DNA of 64,000 nucleotides from Candidatus Eisenbacteria bacterium (GTDB lineage: Bacteria; Eisenbacteria; RBG-16-71-46): NCBI GenBank assembly GCA_020847735.1, contig JADLBL010000014.1, positions 1 through 64,000 of the forward strand, written 5' to 3'. The translations under genes were made by a program, and so were the position numbers. Each line of letters opens with the position of its first letter. Position 1 is the first letter of the stretch. Shown piece after piece: positions 44,974-53,920 of the stretch. The notes below the pieces were generated by a model, which was not told where the DNA came from, ran no database searches, and saw only the letters and a program-made list of their open reading frames with translations.

Positions 44974-45033
44974 CTCCGCCCGCTTCCCGCGCCACGGCGG
45001 CGCGGAACCAGGAATCCCTCTCCAGAGGTCGGC

Positions 45034-45426
45034 ATGTACGGCGTCGTACTCGCGCTTCACCTCATCGTCTGCCTCGCGCTCGTCGCGGTCGTCCTCGTCC
45101 AGTCGGGTCAGGGGGGCGGGCTCGCCGGCGGCGCTTTCGGCGGCGCAACGCAGACGGTCTTCGGCGGCCGCGGGGCCACGGACTTCATCACCAAGGCCAC
45201 CGTCTGGCTGGGGGTGACGTTCTTCGTCACCTCGCTGGTGCTGGCCAAGATGACGACCGGGACGGTCAGCAGCGGCGCGAAGCGAAGCCTGATCCAGCAG
45301 CAGGCCCGCAAGGCGGCCCAGTCGGCTCCGGCGGCGGTCCCGTCGTCCCCGGGCGCGACGCCGGTGCCGGGGGCGGCTCCGTCGGGCGGGGCGCCTGCGC
45401 CGTCGCCGGCGGGCGGCTCGCGCTGA
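45034..45426 (+). CDS. secG: Preprotein translocase subunit SecG
   Basis: 130 residues with two membrane helices (ALHLIVCLALVAVVLVQSG and VWLGVTFFVTSLVLAK) and the conserved cytoplasmic loop GGGLAGGAFGGATQTVFGGRG. SecG assists SecYE in protein export. A Pro/Ala/Gly-rich ~45-residue tail follows, as in many high-G+C bacteria. It is followed after 26 bases by tRNA-Leu. Confidence 0.93.
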   Translation: MYGVVLALHLIVCLALVAVVLVQSGQGGGLAGGAFGGATQTVFGGRGATDFITKATVWLGVTFFVTSLVLAKMTTGTVSSGAKRSLIQQQARKAAQSAPAAVPSSPGATPVPGAAPSGGAPAPSPAGGSR

Positions 45427-45452
45427 CGCGCGGCCCGCGGGAGAACATCCGT

Positions 45453-45537
<85 letters not shown>

Positions 45538-45549
45538 TCAGGAGATCGG

Positions 45550-45586
45550 CCGGGCCTCGCGCGACGCGCGGGGCCCGGTGCGTTTT
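45550..45586 (+). terminator. Intrinsic terminator after tRNA-Leu
   Basis: A near-perfect 13-bp stem (45550-45562 with 45566-45578, 7-bp outer part CCGGGCC/GGCCCGG) with a small loop is followed by TTTT at 45583-45586, the clearest intrinsic terminator in the window. Confidence 0.85.
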
Positions 45587-45632
45587 CGAGGGAGCGGTCA
45601 TCGCTCCGACGCGCGGATTCCCGGAATGAGGA

Positions 45633-45663
45633 GACGCCCGCCGGGGTACGAGGGGCGGGCGTC
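45633..45663 (-). terminator. Hairpin downstream of the thioredoxin-like gene
   Basis: A 10-bp perfect stem (45633-45642 with 45654-45663), 28 bases past the stop of the leftward gene. Confidence 0.55.
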
Positions 45664-45690
45664 GGGTCGGGACGGGAGGTGCGAATGCCG

Positions 45691-46194
45691 CTAGGGAAGA
45701 ATTTCCTGCACGTAGCCTTCCATCGTCTCGCCGTCGATGTAGCCGACGACGCGACGAACGATCTCGCCCTTGCGGTTGATGAAGAACGTGGTCGGGATCG
45801 AGCGAATCGGGCCGTAGGCGTCGAGAACTTCGTCGTTGGCCATCGCGATCGTGAACCGCACGCCCAGGTCCCGCGCGAAGCGCCGCACCGGTGCCGGCCC
45901 GGTTTCGTCCACCGACATGCCGATGACCGCGAGTCCGCGTTTGGCGTAACGCTGCTGCATGCTGCTCAGGTGCGGCATGCTCGCCCGGCACGGGGCGCAC
46001 CATGTGGCCCAGAAGTCCACGATGACGGGCCGGTTCCGGTAGTCGGAGGAACGCACCGCACGCCCCTCCACGCTCTTGACCGAGAAGGCGGGAGCGTGGT
46101 TGTCGCCGGCGCCCGCGGGCACCGCGAAAGCGCCGATCGCGAGCAGGACGGCGAGGCCGATGGATTTCGGGTGGGGGAGCGCTGGAGACCGCAC
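45691..46194 (-). CDS. TlpA/ResA-like secreted thioredoxin-fold protein
   Basis: 167 residues from the GTG at 46194, supported by AAAGGA six bases upstream and a signal peptide (SIGLAVLLAIGAFAVPAGAG). A longer frame starts at 46302 but would put 36 residues before the signal. The redox motif is WATWCAPC near residue 65, with the cis-Pro in SIPTTFFINRKGE. It probably reduces disulfides in exported proteins or apocytochromes. It is a single leftward gene facing the tRNA terminator. Confidence 0.9.
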   Translation of the reverse strand: MRSPALPHPKSIGLAVLLAIGAFAVPAGAGDNHAPAFSVKSVEGRAVRSSDYRNRPVIVDFWATWCAPCRASMPHLSSMQQRYAKRGLAVIGMSVDETGPAPVRRFARDLGVRFTIAMANDEVLDAYGPIRSIPTTFFINRKGEIVRRVVGYIDGETMEGYVQEILP

Positions 46195-46246
46195 GGCGTG
46201 TCCTTTCGCTGCGATGACGACGATGTGTTCGGCCGTTCGACACACG

Positions 46247-46267
46247 ACTCTAAACCCTCGCGAGGGT
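46247..46267 (-). promoter_or_regulatory. -10 and palindromic possible operator of the thioredoxin-like gene
   Basis: On the minus strand, TAGAGT (46247-46252) lies next to the 14-bp perfect palindrome ACCCTCGCGAGGGT (46254-46267), which would sit in the promoter spacer. No clear -35 was seen. Confidence 0.35.
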
Positions 46268-46429
46268 GTCGCACGCCCGGGAGCGGCGAAATTTTCAGGC
46301 ACTTGACCGCCGCGCGCTTCGTCGCGGGGTTCGCGGGTGTCTCGCGGGTCCGCGCGAGTCGCGCGTGTGCGCGGTGTGAATGCCCGCCGCCCCGAGCCGC
46401 GCTTTGCTCTGGGTGCCGGCGGCGCGCTG

Positions 46430-46438
46430 TGCTAGCGT
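46430..46438 (+). promoter_or_regulatory. Extended -10 candidate of the tol operon
   Basis: TGCTAGCGT (46430-46438) is an extended -10 form about 75 bases ahead of tolQ; the -35 is not clear. Confidence 0.35.
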
Positions 46439-46511
46439 GCCGACGCTCTCCCGACACCACCCCGACCGGCCCGCTCGGGTCCGGACCGACTTCACAAGGA
46501 AGGTGAAGCCG

Positions 46512-47210
46512 ATGGAAATGTCCTTCGTCGTTCTGCAGCTCGGGGGCGGGGTCCGCTCCACGATCCCCTCGCTGATCGCGCACGCGAGCCTGTTCTCCAA
46601 GGGCGTGTTGCTGCTGCTGCTGGTCATGTCGGTCTATTCGTGGGCGATCCTCTGGGACCGGCTGCGGCTCTACGCGACGGCCCGGCGACAGGACGCCTCG
46701 TTCCTCACCGCGTTCCGCCGCCTGGGCGACGCCGCCGACTGCCGGCTCGTGGCCGAGCAGCATCCGGCCAGCGTCCTGGCGCGCACGGCGCTCGCCGGCC
46801 AGAAGGCGCTCGAGCAGTACTCGTCCGAGCACATGGGCCCCGCGGCCCGCTGGGAACTCGCGCAACACGCCATGGACCGGGCCGCCAACGAGGAGGTGGC
46901 CTCGCTCGAACGCCACGTCGGCTTCCTCGCGACCACCGGCAGCGTGGCGCCATTCGTCGGCCTGATGGGCACCGTGTGGGGCGTCATGGTGTCGTTCGTG
47001 AACATCGGCGCCCAGGGCTCGGCGACGCTCGTGGTGGTGGCGCCCGGCATCGCCGAGGCGCTGATCGCGACCATCGCCGGCCTCGCGGCCGCGATTCCGT
47101 CGGTCATCGGTTACAATCATTGCCTCGGCCGGCTGCACGAGGCGGGCAATCGCGCGTCCTCCTTCACGGCCGAGTTCCTCGCCGGCAGACTCGGAGCGCA
47201 GCTCAAGTGA
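46512..47210 (+). CDS. tolQ: TolQ/ExbB-type proton channel
   Basis: 232 residues from the ATG at 46512 (AAGGAAGGTGA upstream). Three membrane helices: ~25-50 ([15 protein letters not shown]), and two near the C-terminal half ([20 protein letters not shown] and [19 protein letters not shown]) with the conserved Thr/Gly pattern of the MotA/TolQ/ExbB channel. With TolR it uses proton flow to energise envelope constriction. First of a six-gene Tol-Pal run. Confidence 0.94.
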   Translation: MEMSFVVLQLGGGVRSTIPSLIAHASLFSKGVLLLLLVMSVYSWAILWDRLRLYATARRQDASFLTAFRRLGDAADCRLVAEQHPASVLARTALAGQKALEQYSSEHMGPAARWELAQHAMDRAANEEVASLERHVGFLATTGSVAPFVGLMGTVWGVMVSFVNIGAQGSATLVVVAPGIAEALIATIAGLAAAIPSVIGYNHCLGRLHEAGNRASSFTAEFLAGRLGAQLK

Positions 47211-47614
47211 TGGCCGCCGGGGGTGGCCGGCGCCGGCCGATGGCGGAGATCAACGTCACGCCGCTGGTGGACGTGGTGCTGGTCCTGCTCATCATCTTCA
47301 TGGTGACCGCGCCCTTCCTCTCCGGCGGGCTCGAGATCGACCTGCCGAAGGTCTCCACGCGCGGACTCGACGTGCACGAGGGCCTGATCGTCAGCATCCG
47401 CAGGGACCTGACGCTGGCGGTCGGGGAGAAGGTCGTGCCCGCGCGCGGCTTCGAGGCCGCCCTCGTGGCCGCCCGCGCCGCCGAACGCCCTGTCTTCCTC
47501 AAGGCCGACCAGGCCGTGCCCTACGGAACCATCGTCGAGTACATCGCGCGCATGCGTCGCGCCGGCGTCTCGCAGCTCGGCCTCGTCACCGAACCTCCGA
47601 GGACGCCGCGATGA
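47210..47614 (+). CDS. tolR: TolR/ExbD-type channel partner
   Basis: 134 residues from the ATG overlapping the tolQ stop by one base. [19 protein letters not shown] holds the proton-carrying Asp in the single membrane helix. The periplasmic domain ends with [20 protein letters not shown], usual for TolR. Confidence 0.94.
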   Translation: MAAGGGRRRPMAEINVTPLVDVVLVLLIIFMVTAPFLSGGLEIDLPKVSTRGLDVHEGLIVSIRRDLTLAVGEKVVPARGFEAALVAARAAERPVFLKADQAVPYGTIVEYIARMRRAGVSQLGLVTEPPRTPR

Positions 47615-48267
47615 AGAGCGCGGTCGCCGGCTCGGCCGCCGTGCACCTCGGGCTCGCCGCCGTCGTGCTGCTGTGGCGCGCGGGTGGCACGGTGCTCGTG
47701 CCCGGCCCCGACGTCGTCCAGGTGTCGCTGGTGGACGCCTCGCTGGCCGCCGCCCCCGCGGCGGCGGCGGCCCCGGCCGCGACGCGGCCGGGCGAACGGG
47801 CGCCGACCGACGAACCGGGCGTGCGCATCGAAAAGCCGAAGAAGCGCGAGCCGCGCAAGCCTGAGGACGCGCTCCCACCCGCGCCCGCGCGGCCGGCCAC
47901 CCCCGCGCCGGCACCGAAGGTGGCGCTGCCCTACGCCGACGTCGGCGGCGGAATGCGCGGGCAGGTGGCGGTGGACGCCAGCAACTTCGAGTTCGCCTAC
48001 TACCTGCAGCAGGTGCGCGTGCTGATCGCGCGCAACTGGACGCCGCAGCCCGGCCTGCCGCCGGGCACCCGCGCCGAGGTCTACTTCCGGGTCTCGCGCG
48101 ACGGTTCGATCACCGCCCCGGTCGTGGAGCGGCCGAGCGGCAACGATTACTTCGATCAGTCCGCGCGCCGCGCGGTGCTGGTGACCGGTCACCTGCCCCC
48201 GCTGCCGCTGGGCTGGGCGGGCGCCGACCTCGGCATTCACTTCGGTTTCGAATACTCGGGAGACTGA
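47611..48267 (+). CDS. tolA: TolA/TonB-like energy-transducing protein
   Basis: 218 residues, with ATGA-type overlap to tolR. A single N-terminal membrane helix ([14 protein letters not shown]), a Pro/Ala/Lys-rich periplasmic linker ([20 protein letters not shown]) and a C-terminal domain ([34 protein letters not shown]) of TonB/TolA type. It bridges the TolQR motor to Pal/TolB. The linker is shorter than in E. coli TolA. Confidence 0.85.
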   Translation: MKSAVAGSAAVHLGLAAVVLLWRAGGTVLVPGPDVVQVSLVDASLAAAPAAAAAPAATRPGERAPTDEPGVRIEKPKKREPRKPEDALPPAPARPATPAPAPKVALPYADVGGGMRGQVAVDASNFEFAYYLQQVRVLIARNWTPQPGLPPGTRAEVYFRVSRDGSITAPVVERPSGNDYFDQSARRAVLVTGHLPPLPLGWAGADLGIHFGFEYSGD

Positions 48268-49547
48268 TGCGAACCTCTCCGTTCGCGATGCTGTCGCCGT
48301 GGGTCGCCCTGCTCGCGCTCGCCTCGGCGGCGCTGGCGCAGGACGTGCGCCTCGACATCCGCTCGGGCGCCTCGAGCCGGCTGCCCATTCGCTGCCTGCC
48401 CCTCGCGCCGGCGGGCGACCGCGACGCGCGCACGAGCAGCGTTCAGGCGGACGAGGTGCTGGCCTCCGACCTGCAGGCGTCCGCGGTGTTCCAGGTGGCG
48501 AAGGCCTGGGACCCGGGCGTGCTCGCGCCGCCTCCCGCCCAGGCCGACATCGGCGGCAAATGGACCGTCAACGGCGCCTCCGTTCGCCTGGCGGGCGAGG
48601 TCGTGGACGCGACCAGCCGCAAGGCGATCCTCACGCGCGAGTACCGCGGTCCGCTCGCGCGCTGGCGCGAACTCGTCCACCGGTTCGCCGACGACATCGT
48701 GATGCAGTTCACCGGCGAACCCGGCGTCGCCTCGACGAAGATGGCGTTCGTCGCCCAGGAAGGCCGCGCGAAGGAACTTTGGGTGATGGATGCCGACGGC
48801 TGGGGCGCCCATCCGCTCACCGCGGACGGCTCGATCGTGCAGTCGCCGGCCTGGGCGCCCGACGCCTCGCTGCTGCTGTTCACTTCCTATCGGGGCGGGA
48901 CGGGGCCGCAGCTCTGGGTGCTGTCGCCGGAGCAGCGCAAGCCGTTCCTCGTCTCGGGCCGGCCCGGGCTGAACACCAGCGGAGCCTACTCGCCCGACGG
49001 CCAGAGCATCGCCTGCACGCTGAGCCGCGACGGCAACGCCGAAATCTACCGGCTCGACGCCCGCGGCGGCTCCCCGCAGCGCCTGACGGATTCGCGGGGA
49101 ATCGACACGTCTCCCGCGTGGTCGCCCACCGGGCGCGCGATCGCCTTCACCTCGGACCGCTCCGGCCAGCCACAAGTCCATGTCATGGATGCCGACGGCA
49201 GCAACGTGCACCGCTTGACGTATGACGTGAGCTACACCGACTCTCCGGCCTGGTCCCCGAAGGGCGACCGGATCGCGTTCGTGACGCGAACCGGCGCAGG
49301 CTTCGATATCTGGATGTGCCGACCGGACGGCAGCGGCGCGACGCCGGTGGTCACCGGCGGCAGCAACGAGAACCCGCGCTGGTCGCCTGACGGCCGGCAC
49401 CTCGTTTTCACGTCGAACCGCGACGGCAGCCGTTCCCTGTGGGTCAGCGACATCGACGGGGCGGAGCCGAGGAAGCTCGACACTGGAGGCCGCAAGGCAT
49501 TCTCACCCGCATGGTCCCCTCGCATCACCGGCGAGGTCCGGCCCTGA
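48267..49547 (+). CDS. tolB: Tol-Pal system protein TolB
   Basis: 426 residues. A signal peptide ending ALAQ is followed by an N-terminal alpha/beta domain (~25-150), then a six-bladed propeller of PD40-type repeats (YSPDGQSIACTLSRDGNAEI, WSPTGRAIAFTSDRSGQPQ, WSPKGDRIAFVTRTG, WSPDGRHLVFTSNRDG). It is the periplasmic partner of Pal. One base overlap with tolA. Confidence 0.95.
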   Translation: MRTSPFAMLSPWVALLALASAALAQDVRLDIRSGASSRLPIRCLPLAPAGDRDARTSSVQADEVLASDLQASAVFQVAKAWDPGVLAPPPAQADIGGKWTVNGASVRLAGEVVDATSRKAILTREYRGPLARWRELVHRFADDIVMQFTGEPGVASTKMAFVAQEGRAKELWVMDADGWGAHPLTADGSIVQSPAWAPDASLLLFTSYRGGTGPQLWVLSPEQRKPFLVSGRPGLNTSGAYSPDGQSIACTLSRDGNAEIYRLDARGGSPQRLTDSRGIDTSPAWSPTGRAIAFTSDRSGQPQVHVMDADGSNVHRLTYDVSYTDSPAWSPKGDRIAFVTRTGAGFDIWMCRPDGSGATPVVTGGSNENPRWSPDGRHLVFTSNRDGSRSLWVSDIDGAEPRKLDTGGRKAFSPAWSPRITGEVRP

Positions 49548-49582
49548 GGCCCGCCATGCATCGCCCGAGAAGGAGTTCCCGC

Positions 49583-50101
49583 ATGCGTCTTGCCCCGATC
49601 CGCTTCGCGGCCCTCGCCCTGATGGCGGCGGCCCTCCTCGCAGCCGGTTGCGCGAAGAAGACGACGCCGGTCCAGACCGCCCCCGTTCCGCCGTCCACGA
49701 CGCCCGCGCCGACGCCTTCGACGCCCGCGCCCGTGCCGACGCCTCCCGCGCCTTCGACTCCCGCCGCCTCGATCTCGGACCTCGCGACCGTGCACTTCGC
49801 GCTCGATTCCTCGGCGCTCGACGACGCGGCACGCGCGATCCTGGACCGCAACGCCAGGCTGCTTCGTGACAACGCCGACTGGACCGTGACCATCGCCGGC
49901 AACTGCGACGAACGCGGAACCGTCGAATACAACCAGGCGCTCGGAGAGCGGCGCGCCCTCGCGGTCCGCGACTACCTGATCGCCGCCGGCGTGCCGGACT
50001 CGCGACTCAAGACGATCTCCTACGGCAAGGAGATGCCGGTGGACGACGGTCACGACGAGGCCGCCTGGGCGAAGAATCGCCGGGCGGATTTCTCTCGGTG
50101 A
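49583..50101 (+). CDS. pal: Peptidoglycan-associated lipoprotein Pal
   Basis: 172 residues from the ATG at 49583 (AAGGAG upstream). The lipobox is LLAAGC near residue 22, then a Pro/Thr-rich linker, then the OmpA-like peptidoglycan-binding domain: VHFALDSSALDDAA, GNCDERGTVEYNQALGERR and a C-terminal GKEMPV. It tethers the outer membrane to the wall. Confidence 0.94.
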   Translation: MRLAPIRFAALALMAAALLAAGCAKKTTPVQTAPVPPSTTPAPTPSTPAPVPTPPAPSTPAASISDLATVHFALDSSALDDAARAILDRNARLLRDNADWTVTIAGNCDERGTVEYNQALGERRALAVRDYLIAAGVPDSRLKTISYGKEMPVDDGHDEAAWAKNRRADFSR

Positions 50102-50943
50102 CGCCCGCCGGGGCCGCGGCTCCCCTCCGGCGTGGCGCGGGCGCGATCGCCGTGCTCGTGCTGCTCGGTTCGTCGGCGCTGACCCCGGGCTGCTATACGA
50201 CGCAGCTCGGGCTGCTGCGCTCGGGACTCGACAGCCTGCGAGCGCAGGTGGACACGATGCGCGCGAACGACGCGGTCGCGGCCCGCCTGATCGAGGACAC
50301 GCGGCGTGAAGTCGGGGAGCAGCGCGACCTCGTCCTCAGCGCGCAGGCGCGGCAGTCGTCCACACAGCGCGACCTGGCGGACCTGGTCTCGCGGCTCGAG
50401 GGACGTCTCGACGAGGTGCTGAGCCGCGTGACGCGGGTGAGCGAGCGGTCGGGAGCCTCGCGCCCGCCCGTGGCTCCGCATCCGGATGCCGGCAGCGTGC
50501 CTGCGGCCGGCGGAACGGCTGCGCCGGGCACGCCGGCGACCTCGGCGCCGGCATCGCCCTCCGGGCCGAGCCCCTCGCAACTCTTCGACCTCGCGACCCG
50601 CGATCTCACCGAGGGTCGCTACCCGCTCGCGCTGCAGGGCTATCGCGAGTTCCTCGCGAAGTTCCCGGACACCGAACTCGCGGACAACGCGCAGTACGGC
50701 GTCGGCGAATGCTTCTTCGCGCAGGCGGCGTTCGACAGCGCGGCGGCCGAGTACGCGAAGGTCGGGGAACGCTGGCCGCAGGGGGACCGCGCCCCGGCGG
50801 CGCTCTACAAGCTGGCGCTCAGCCAGGAGCGGCTCGGCCGCTCAGCCGACGCGCGCGCGACGTTCGAGGATCTCGTCAAACGCTTCCCGGCTTCGAGCGA
50901 AGCCGGGCTCGCCCGCGACCGCATTGGCGCCTCGCGCCGCTGA
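50098..50943 (+). CDS. cpoB: Cell division coordinator CpoB/YbgF-like protein
   Basis: 281 residues from a GTG overlapping the pal stop by 4 bases. A lipobox-like LTPGC sits near residue 31, whereas classical CpoB is periplasmic without a lipid. A coiled-coil trimerisation segment (~40-115) and three TPR-like repeats (LFDLATRDLTEGRYPLALQG, YGVGECFFAQAAFDSAAAEY, YKLALSQERLGRSADA) follow a Pro/Ala linker. It closes the canonical tol-pal order. Confidence 0.88.
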   Translation: MTPAGAAAPLRRGAGAIAVLVLLGSSALTPGCYTTQLGLLRSGLDSLRAQVDTMRANDAVAARLIEDTRREVGEQRDLVLSAQARQSSTQRDLADLVSRLEGRLDEVLSRVTRVSERSGASRPPVAPHPDAGSVPAAGGTAAPGTPATSAPASPSGPSPSQLFDLATRDLTEGRYPLALQGYREFLAKFPDTELADNAQYGVGECFFAQAAFDSAAAEYAKVGERWPQGDRAPAALYKLALSQERLGRSADARATFEDLVKRFPASSEAGLARDRIGASRR

Positions 50944-52594
50944 AGGGCACGGGCGTCGGAACCGCGCGCGGCGCGCTCGCGCCGCGCGCCTTTCCGTCCT
51001 GACGCTCGCGGTGTTCGCCGGCGCCGGCCCGGCCCGCGCCGCCGACCTGCCGGCCGACACGCTCACCGGCCGGATCGTTCGTCGCGTCGAGGTGCGGGCC
51101 TTCGAGATCTTCGATCCGCTGCCGGCCGGCCGCCTGCGCGGGCTCTACGCGCTGGCGAATCGCCTGCACGTGCGCACCCGGGAGTCCACGATCCGCACCG
51201 CGGTCGTCGCCCGCCCGGGAGCGCGCTGGTCCGCCGGGCGGCGGGCCGAGAGCGAGCGACGCCTCCGGGCGCTGGACTTTCTCGTGCCCGACTCGGTGGT
51301 GGCAGTGCCCGTCGCCGGCTCCGCGGATTCGGTGGACGTCCTCGTGACCACGCACGACAACTGGACCACGAGTCCCGAGGCGACGCTCGAGAGCGGCGGC
51401 GGCCAGCGCTACGGTTCGCTCGCGTTCACCGAGCGCAATCTGGCGGGGCTCGGCATCACCGTGACCGCGACCTACCGCGAGGAGCCCGCGGGCATTTCGC
51501 GCTTCCTGTGGGTGGAGGACCCCGCCATCGCGGGCACGCACTGGAGGGCGCGCTTCCTCACCGGCAACGGCGATACGGGCAAGCGCAACGGCGCCGAGTT
51601 CGGACTGCCGTTCTGGGCCGACGACGCGCCGATCACGGTCGGTGGGGCGTGGAGCCGCGAAGTCTCGCAGGCCCAGCTCTGGTCGCGTGGCGAGGAGGTC
51701 GCGCAGGTTCCGCTGCGCGAGGAGATGGCCGAGGCGCGCTGGGGAACGGGGCGCCGCGCGGCCGACGGAACGGTGCAGCGATTCGTGGCGACGTACCGCG
51801 CCTACGATCGGCGCCTCGGCGTGAGCGTCCTCGAGCCGGACGCGCCGGCGGAGTTCGGCGGCTCCGAGGAGGAGCTGCGCCTGCGCCGGCTGGAGGGGGA
51901 GGTGACGCTCTGGAGGCCCGACTTCCGCGTTCGCCGAGGCGTGGACTTCATGGATCGCGAGGAGGATTTCGACCTCGGCACGCTCACGCAGGTCGGCGTG
52001 GGCGTCGCGCCGCGCGCCTTCGGAAGCGGCGCGGACGAAGGCTGGCTCTACGGCCGCCTCGGCGCCGGGGTGGATCGCGGCCCCGCCGGATTCGGGCTCG
52101 CGAGCACCGAGTTTCGCACCCGCGTGCGTTCGGGGCTGCGGGAGTCCTTCGCCCGCGTGCGCGTGCGCTGGATCGTGCAACCCCGGCCGGGCGCCGCGCT
52201 CGTCGCGGCGGTCGAGGGGGCAGCGGGCCGGCGCATGCCCCGCAACTTCCAGTTGAGCGCCGGCGGACTCACCGGACTGCGCGGTTTTCCGGTGCAGGAA
52301 GTCGCGGGAACGCAGCTGTGGCGGGCCAACGCCGAGGCCCGCTGGACGCTGAGGCACGCCGTCCTGCAACTCGCGACCTTCGGCGGGGCGGTTTTCTGGG
52401 ATACGGCGCGCGCCTACGGCCCGGGGTCGGGCGGCGAGAGCTGGCACCACGACGCCGGCTTCGGCCTGCGCGTTTCGCTGCCGCACTCGGCCCTGAACGC
52501 GGTCGCGCGATTCGACATCGCCTGGCCGATCGCGCCGGCCGTGGACGGCCGGCGCGGGCCCGCCTACTCTTTCGGCTCGGGTCAGGCCTTCTAA
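50924..52594 (+). CDS. Omp85/BamA-like outer-membrane protein
   Basis: About 556 residues from a TTG at 50924 inside the end of cpoB; no ATG or GTG precedes the signal peptide (LSVLTLAVFAGAGPARA), so the start is uncertain. A region of one or two POTRA-like units (~50-150; RIVRRVEVRAFEIFDP, RRLRALDFLVPDSVVAV) leads to a 16-strand-type barrel. GGLTGLRGFPVQE near residue 450 is the L-RGF motif of the L6 loop in Omp85 proteins. It ends SFGSGQAF. It is smaller than BamA, so a TamA/FhaC-like or single-POTRA type is possible. Its link to Tol-Pal suggests an envelope role. Confidence 0.75.
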   Translation: MAPRAAEGHGRRNRARRARAARLSVLTLAVFAGAGPARAADLPADTLTGRIVRRVEVRAFEIFDPLPAGRLRGLYALANRLHVRTRESTIRTAVVARPGARWSAGRRAESERRLRALDFLVPDSVVAVPVAGSADSVDVLVTTHDNWTTSPEATLESGGGQRYGSLAFTERNLAGLGITVTATYREEPAGISRFLWVEDPAIAGTHWRARFLTGNGDTGKRNGAEFGLPFWADDAPITVGGAWSREVSQAQLWSRGEEVAQVPLREEMAEARWGTGRRAADGTVQRFVATYRAYDRRLGVSVLEPDAPAEFGGSEEELRLRRLEGEVTLWRPDFRVRRGVDFMDREEDFDLGTLTQVGVGVAPRAFGSGADEGWLYGRLGAGVDRGPAGFGLASTEFRTRVRSGLRESFARVRVRWIVQPRPGAALVAAVEGAAGRRMPRNFQLSAGGLTGLRGFPVQEVAGTQLWRANAEARWTLRHAVLQLATFGGAVFWDTARAYGPGSGGESWHHDAGFGLRVSLPHSALNAVARFDIAWPIAPAVDGRRGPAYSFGSGQAF

Positions 52595-52613
52595 CGGCAC
52601 GCGAGGTGACGCC

Positions 52614-53096
52614 ATGAACCTGAGCGCCGTCCCGCTCACGATTCCCGCCGACTGCAACGTCGTCGCGGGGCAGTCGCACTTCATCAAGACCGTCGAGGAT
52701 CTCGCCGAGATCGTGGTCACGACCGTCCCCGGCGCCCGGTTCGGCCTCGCGTTCAACGAAGCCTCCGGCCCGTGCCTGATCCGCACCGAAGGCAACGACG
52801 AGGAACTGGTGTCGGCCGCGGTGGACAACGCCTCGCGGGTCGGCGCGGGGCACACGTTCTGGCTGCTGCTGCGCGGCGCGTACCCCATCAACCTGCTGCC
52901 GGCGATCAAGCAGTGCCAGGAGGTGTGCGCGATCTTCTGCGCGACCGCGAATCCGGTTCAGGTGCTGGTGGCCGAGACGGAGCAGGGACGGGGGGTCGCC
53001 GGCGTCGTGGACGGCGGAGGGCCCCGGGGAATCGAGGATGCGTCCGCGAGACAGGCGCGCCGCGAGTTCCTGCGGAAGATCGGCTACAAGCGCTGA
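52614..53096 (+). CDS. Adenosine-specific kinase family protein (PF04008)
   Basis: 160 residues. The family pattern is clear: FGLAFNEASGPCLIRTEGND, VGAGHTFWLLL, EVCAIFCATANPVQVLVAET and GRGVAGVVDGGGPRG. Founding members are archaeal, where phosphorylation of adenosine has been reported, so a nucleoside-linked role is a family inference. GAGGTGA precedes the ATG. It starts a run of overlapping genes and is one base from the next gene. Confidence 0.85.
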   Translation: MNLSAVPLTIPADCNVVAGQSHFIKTVEDLAEIVVTTVPGARFGLAFNEASGPCLIRTEGNDEELVSAAVDNASRVGAGHTFWLLLRGAYPINLLPAIKQCQEVCAIFCATANPVQVLVAETEQGRGVAGVVDGGGPRGIEDASARQARREFLRKIGYKR

Positions 53097-53920
53097 TGCT
53101 GCGCTTCGGCACCTCGGGCATTCCGCGCTCCAGTGTCCGTCCGGGCACGGTCGCGGGCATCGCCCGGGCCCGCGAACTGGGCCTCGATCACCTCGAGATG
53201 GCGTGGGTCAACGGCGTCCGGATGTCGGACGAGTCCGCGGACCGCATCGCCGAGGCCTCCCGCACGCACGACGTGAGCCTGACCGCGCACGCGCCTTACT
53301 ACGTGAACCTGTGCGGCGAACCCGAGGTCGTCGAGCGAAGCCTCGCGCGCCTGATCGAGACCGGGCGGCTCGGCTCCCGTTGCGGCGCGCGGTCCTATTG
53401 CTTCCATGCGGGCTTCTACGGCAAGCTCGGCGAGCGGGAGGCCGGAACGCGCGTGCGGCGCGGGTTGCGCGCGGTCACGGCCGCGCTCCGCAGACTGGAC
53501 GCCCGGATCGACGTGCGCACCGAACTCACCGGCAAGGCGTCGCAGGCCGGGTCGCTCGACGAGGTGCTGGCGTGGAGCGCGGCGGTCCCGGGCGTGCAGC
53601 CGTGCGTGGACTTCTCGCACCAGTACGCCCGCGGGCTGGGAAAGCACAACCACTACGACGACTTCGCGGCCACGCTGGTCTCGATCGGGGAACGGCTGGG
53701 TCGCGCGGCCCTGGAGCGGCTGCACGTGCACATCTCGGGCATCCAGTACGGACCGAAGGGCGAGCGCCGGCACGAACCGCTGCGCGAGACCTCGTTCCGC
53801 TGGCGGGAACTGCTCAGGGCCCTGAAGGACCTGCGCGTCTCGGGGTGGGTGGTCAGCGAATCGCCCGCGATGGAGGACGACGCCTTGCTCCTGCAGAAAA
53901 CCTACCGGAGGCTCAAGTGA
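53096..53920 (+). CDS. Endonuclease IV-like TIM-barrel protein
   Basis: 274 residues, one-base overlap with the kinase-family gene. It belongs to the AP-endonuclease-2/xylose-isomerase-like TIM-barrel class. Metal-ligand-like residues occur in order: TAHAPYYVNL, CFHAGFYG, RTELTGK, CVDFSHQYARG, HVHISG and SESPAMEDDA, following endonuclease IV layout. It could repair abasic sites, or be a sugar isomerase of the same fold; the first is favoured by these motifs. Confidence 0.75.
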   Translation: MLRFGTSGIPRSSVRPGTVAGIARARELGLDHLEMAWVNGVRMSDESADRIAEASRTHDVSLTAHAPYYVNLCGEPEVVERSLARLIETGRLGSRCGARSYCFHAGFYGKLGEREAGTRVRRGLRAVTAALRRLDARIDVRTELTGKASQAGSLDEVLAWSAAVPGVQPCVDFSHQYARGLGKHNHYDDFAATLVSIGERLGRAALERLHVHISGIQYGPKGERRHEPLRETSFRWRELLRALKDLRVSGWVVSESPAMEDDALLLQKTYRRLK

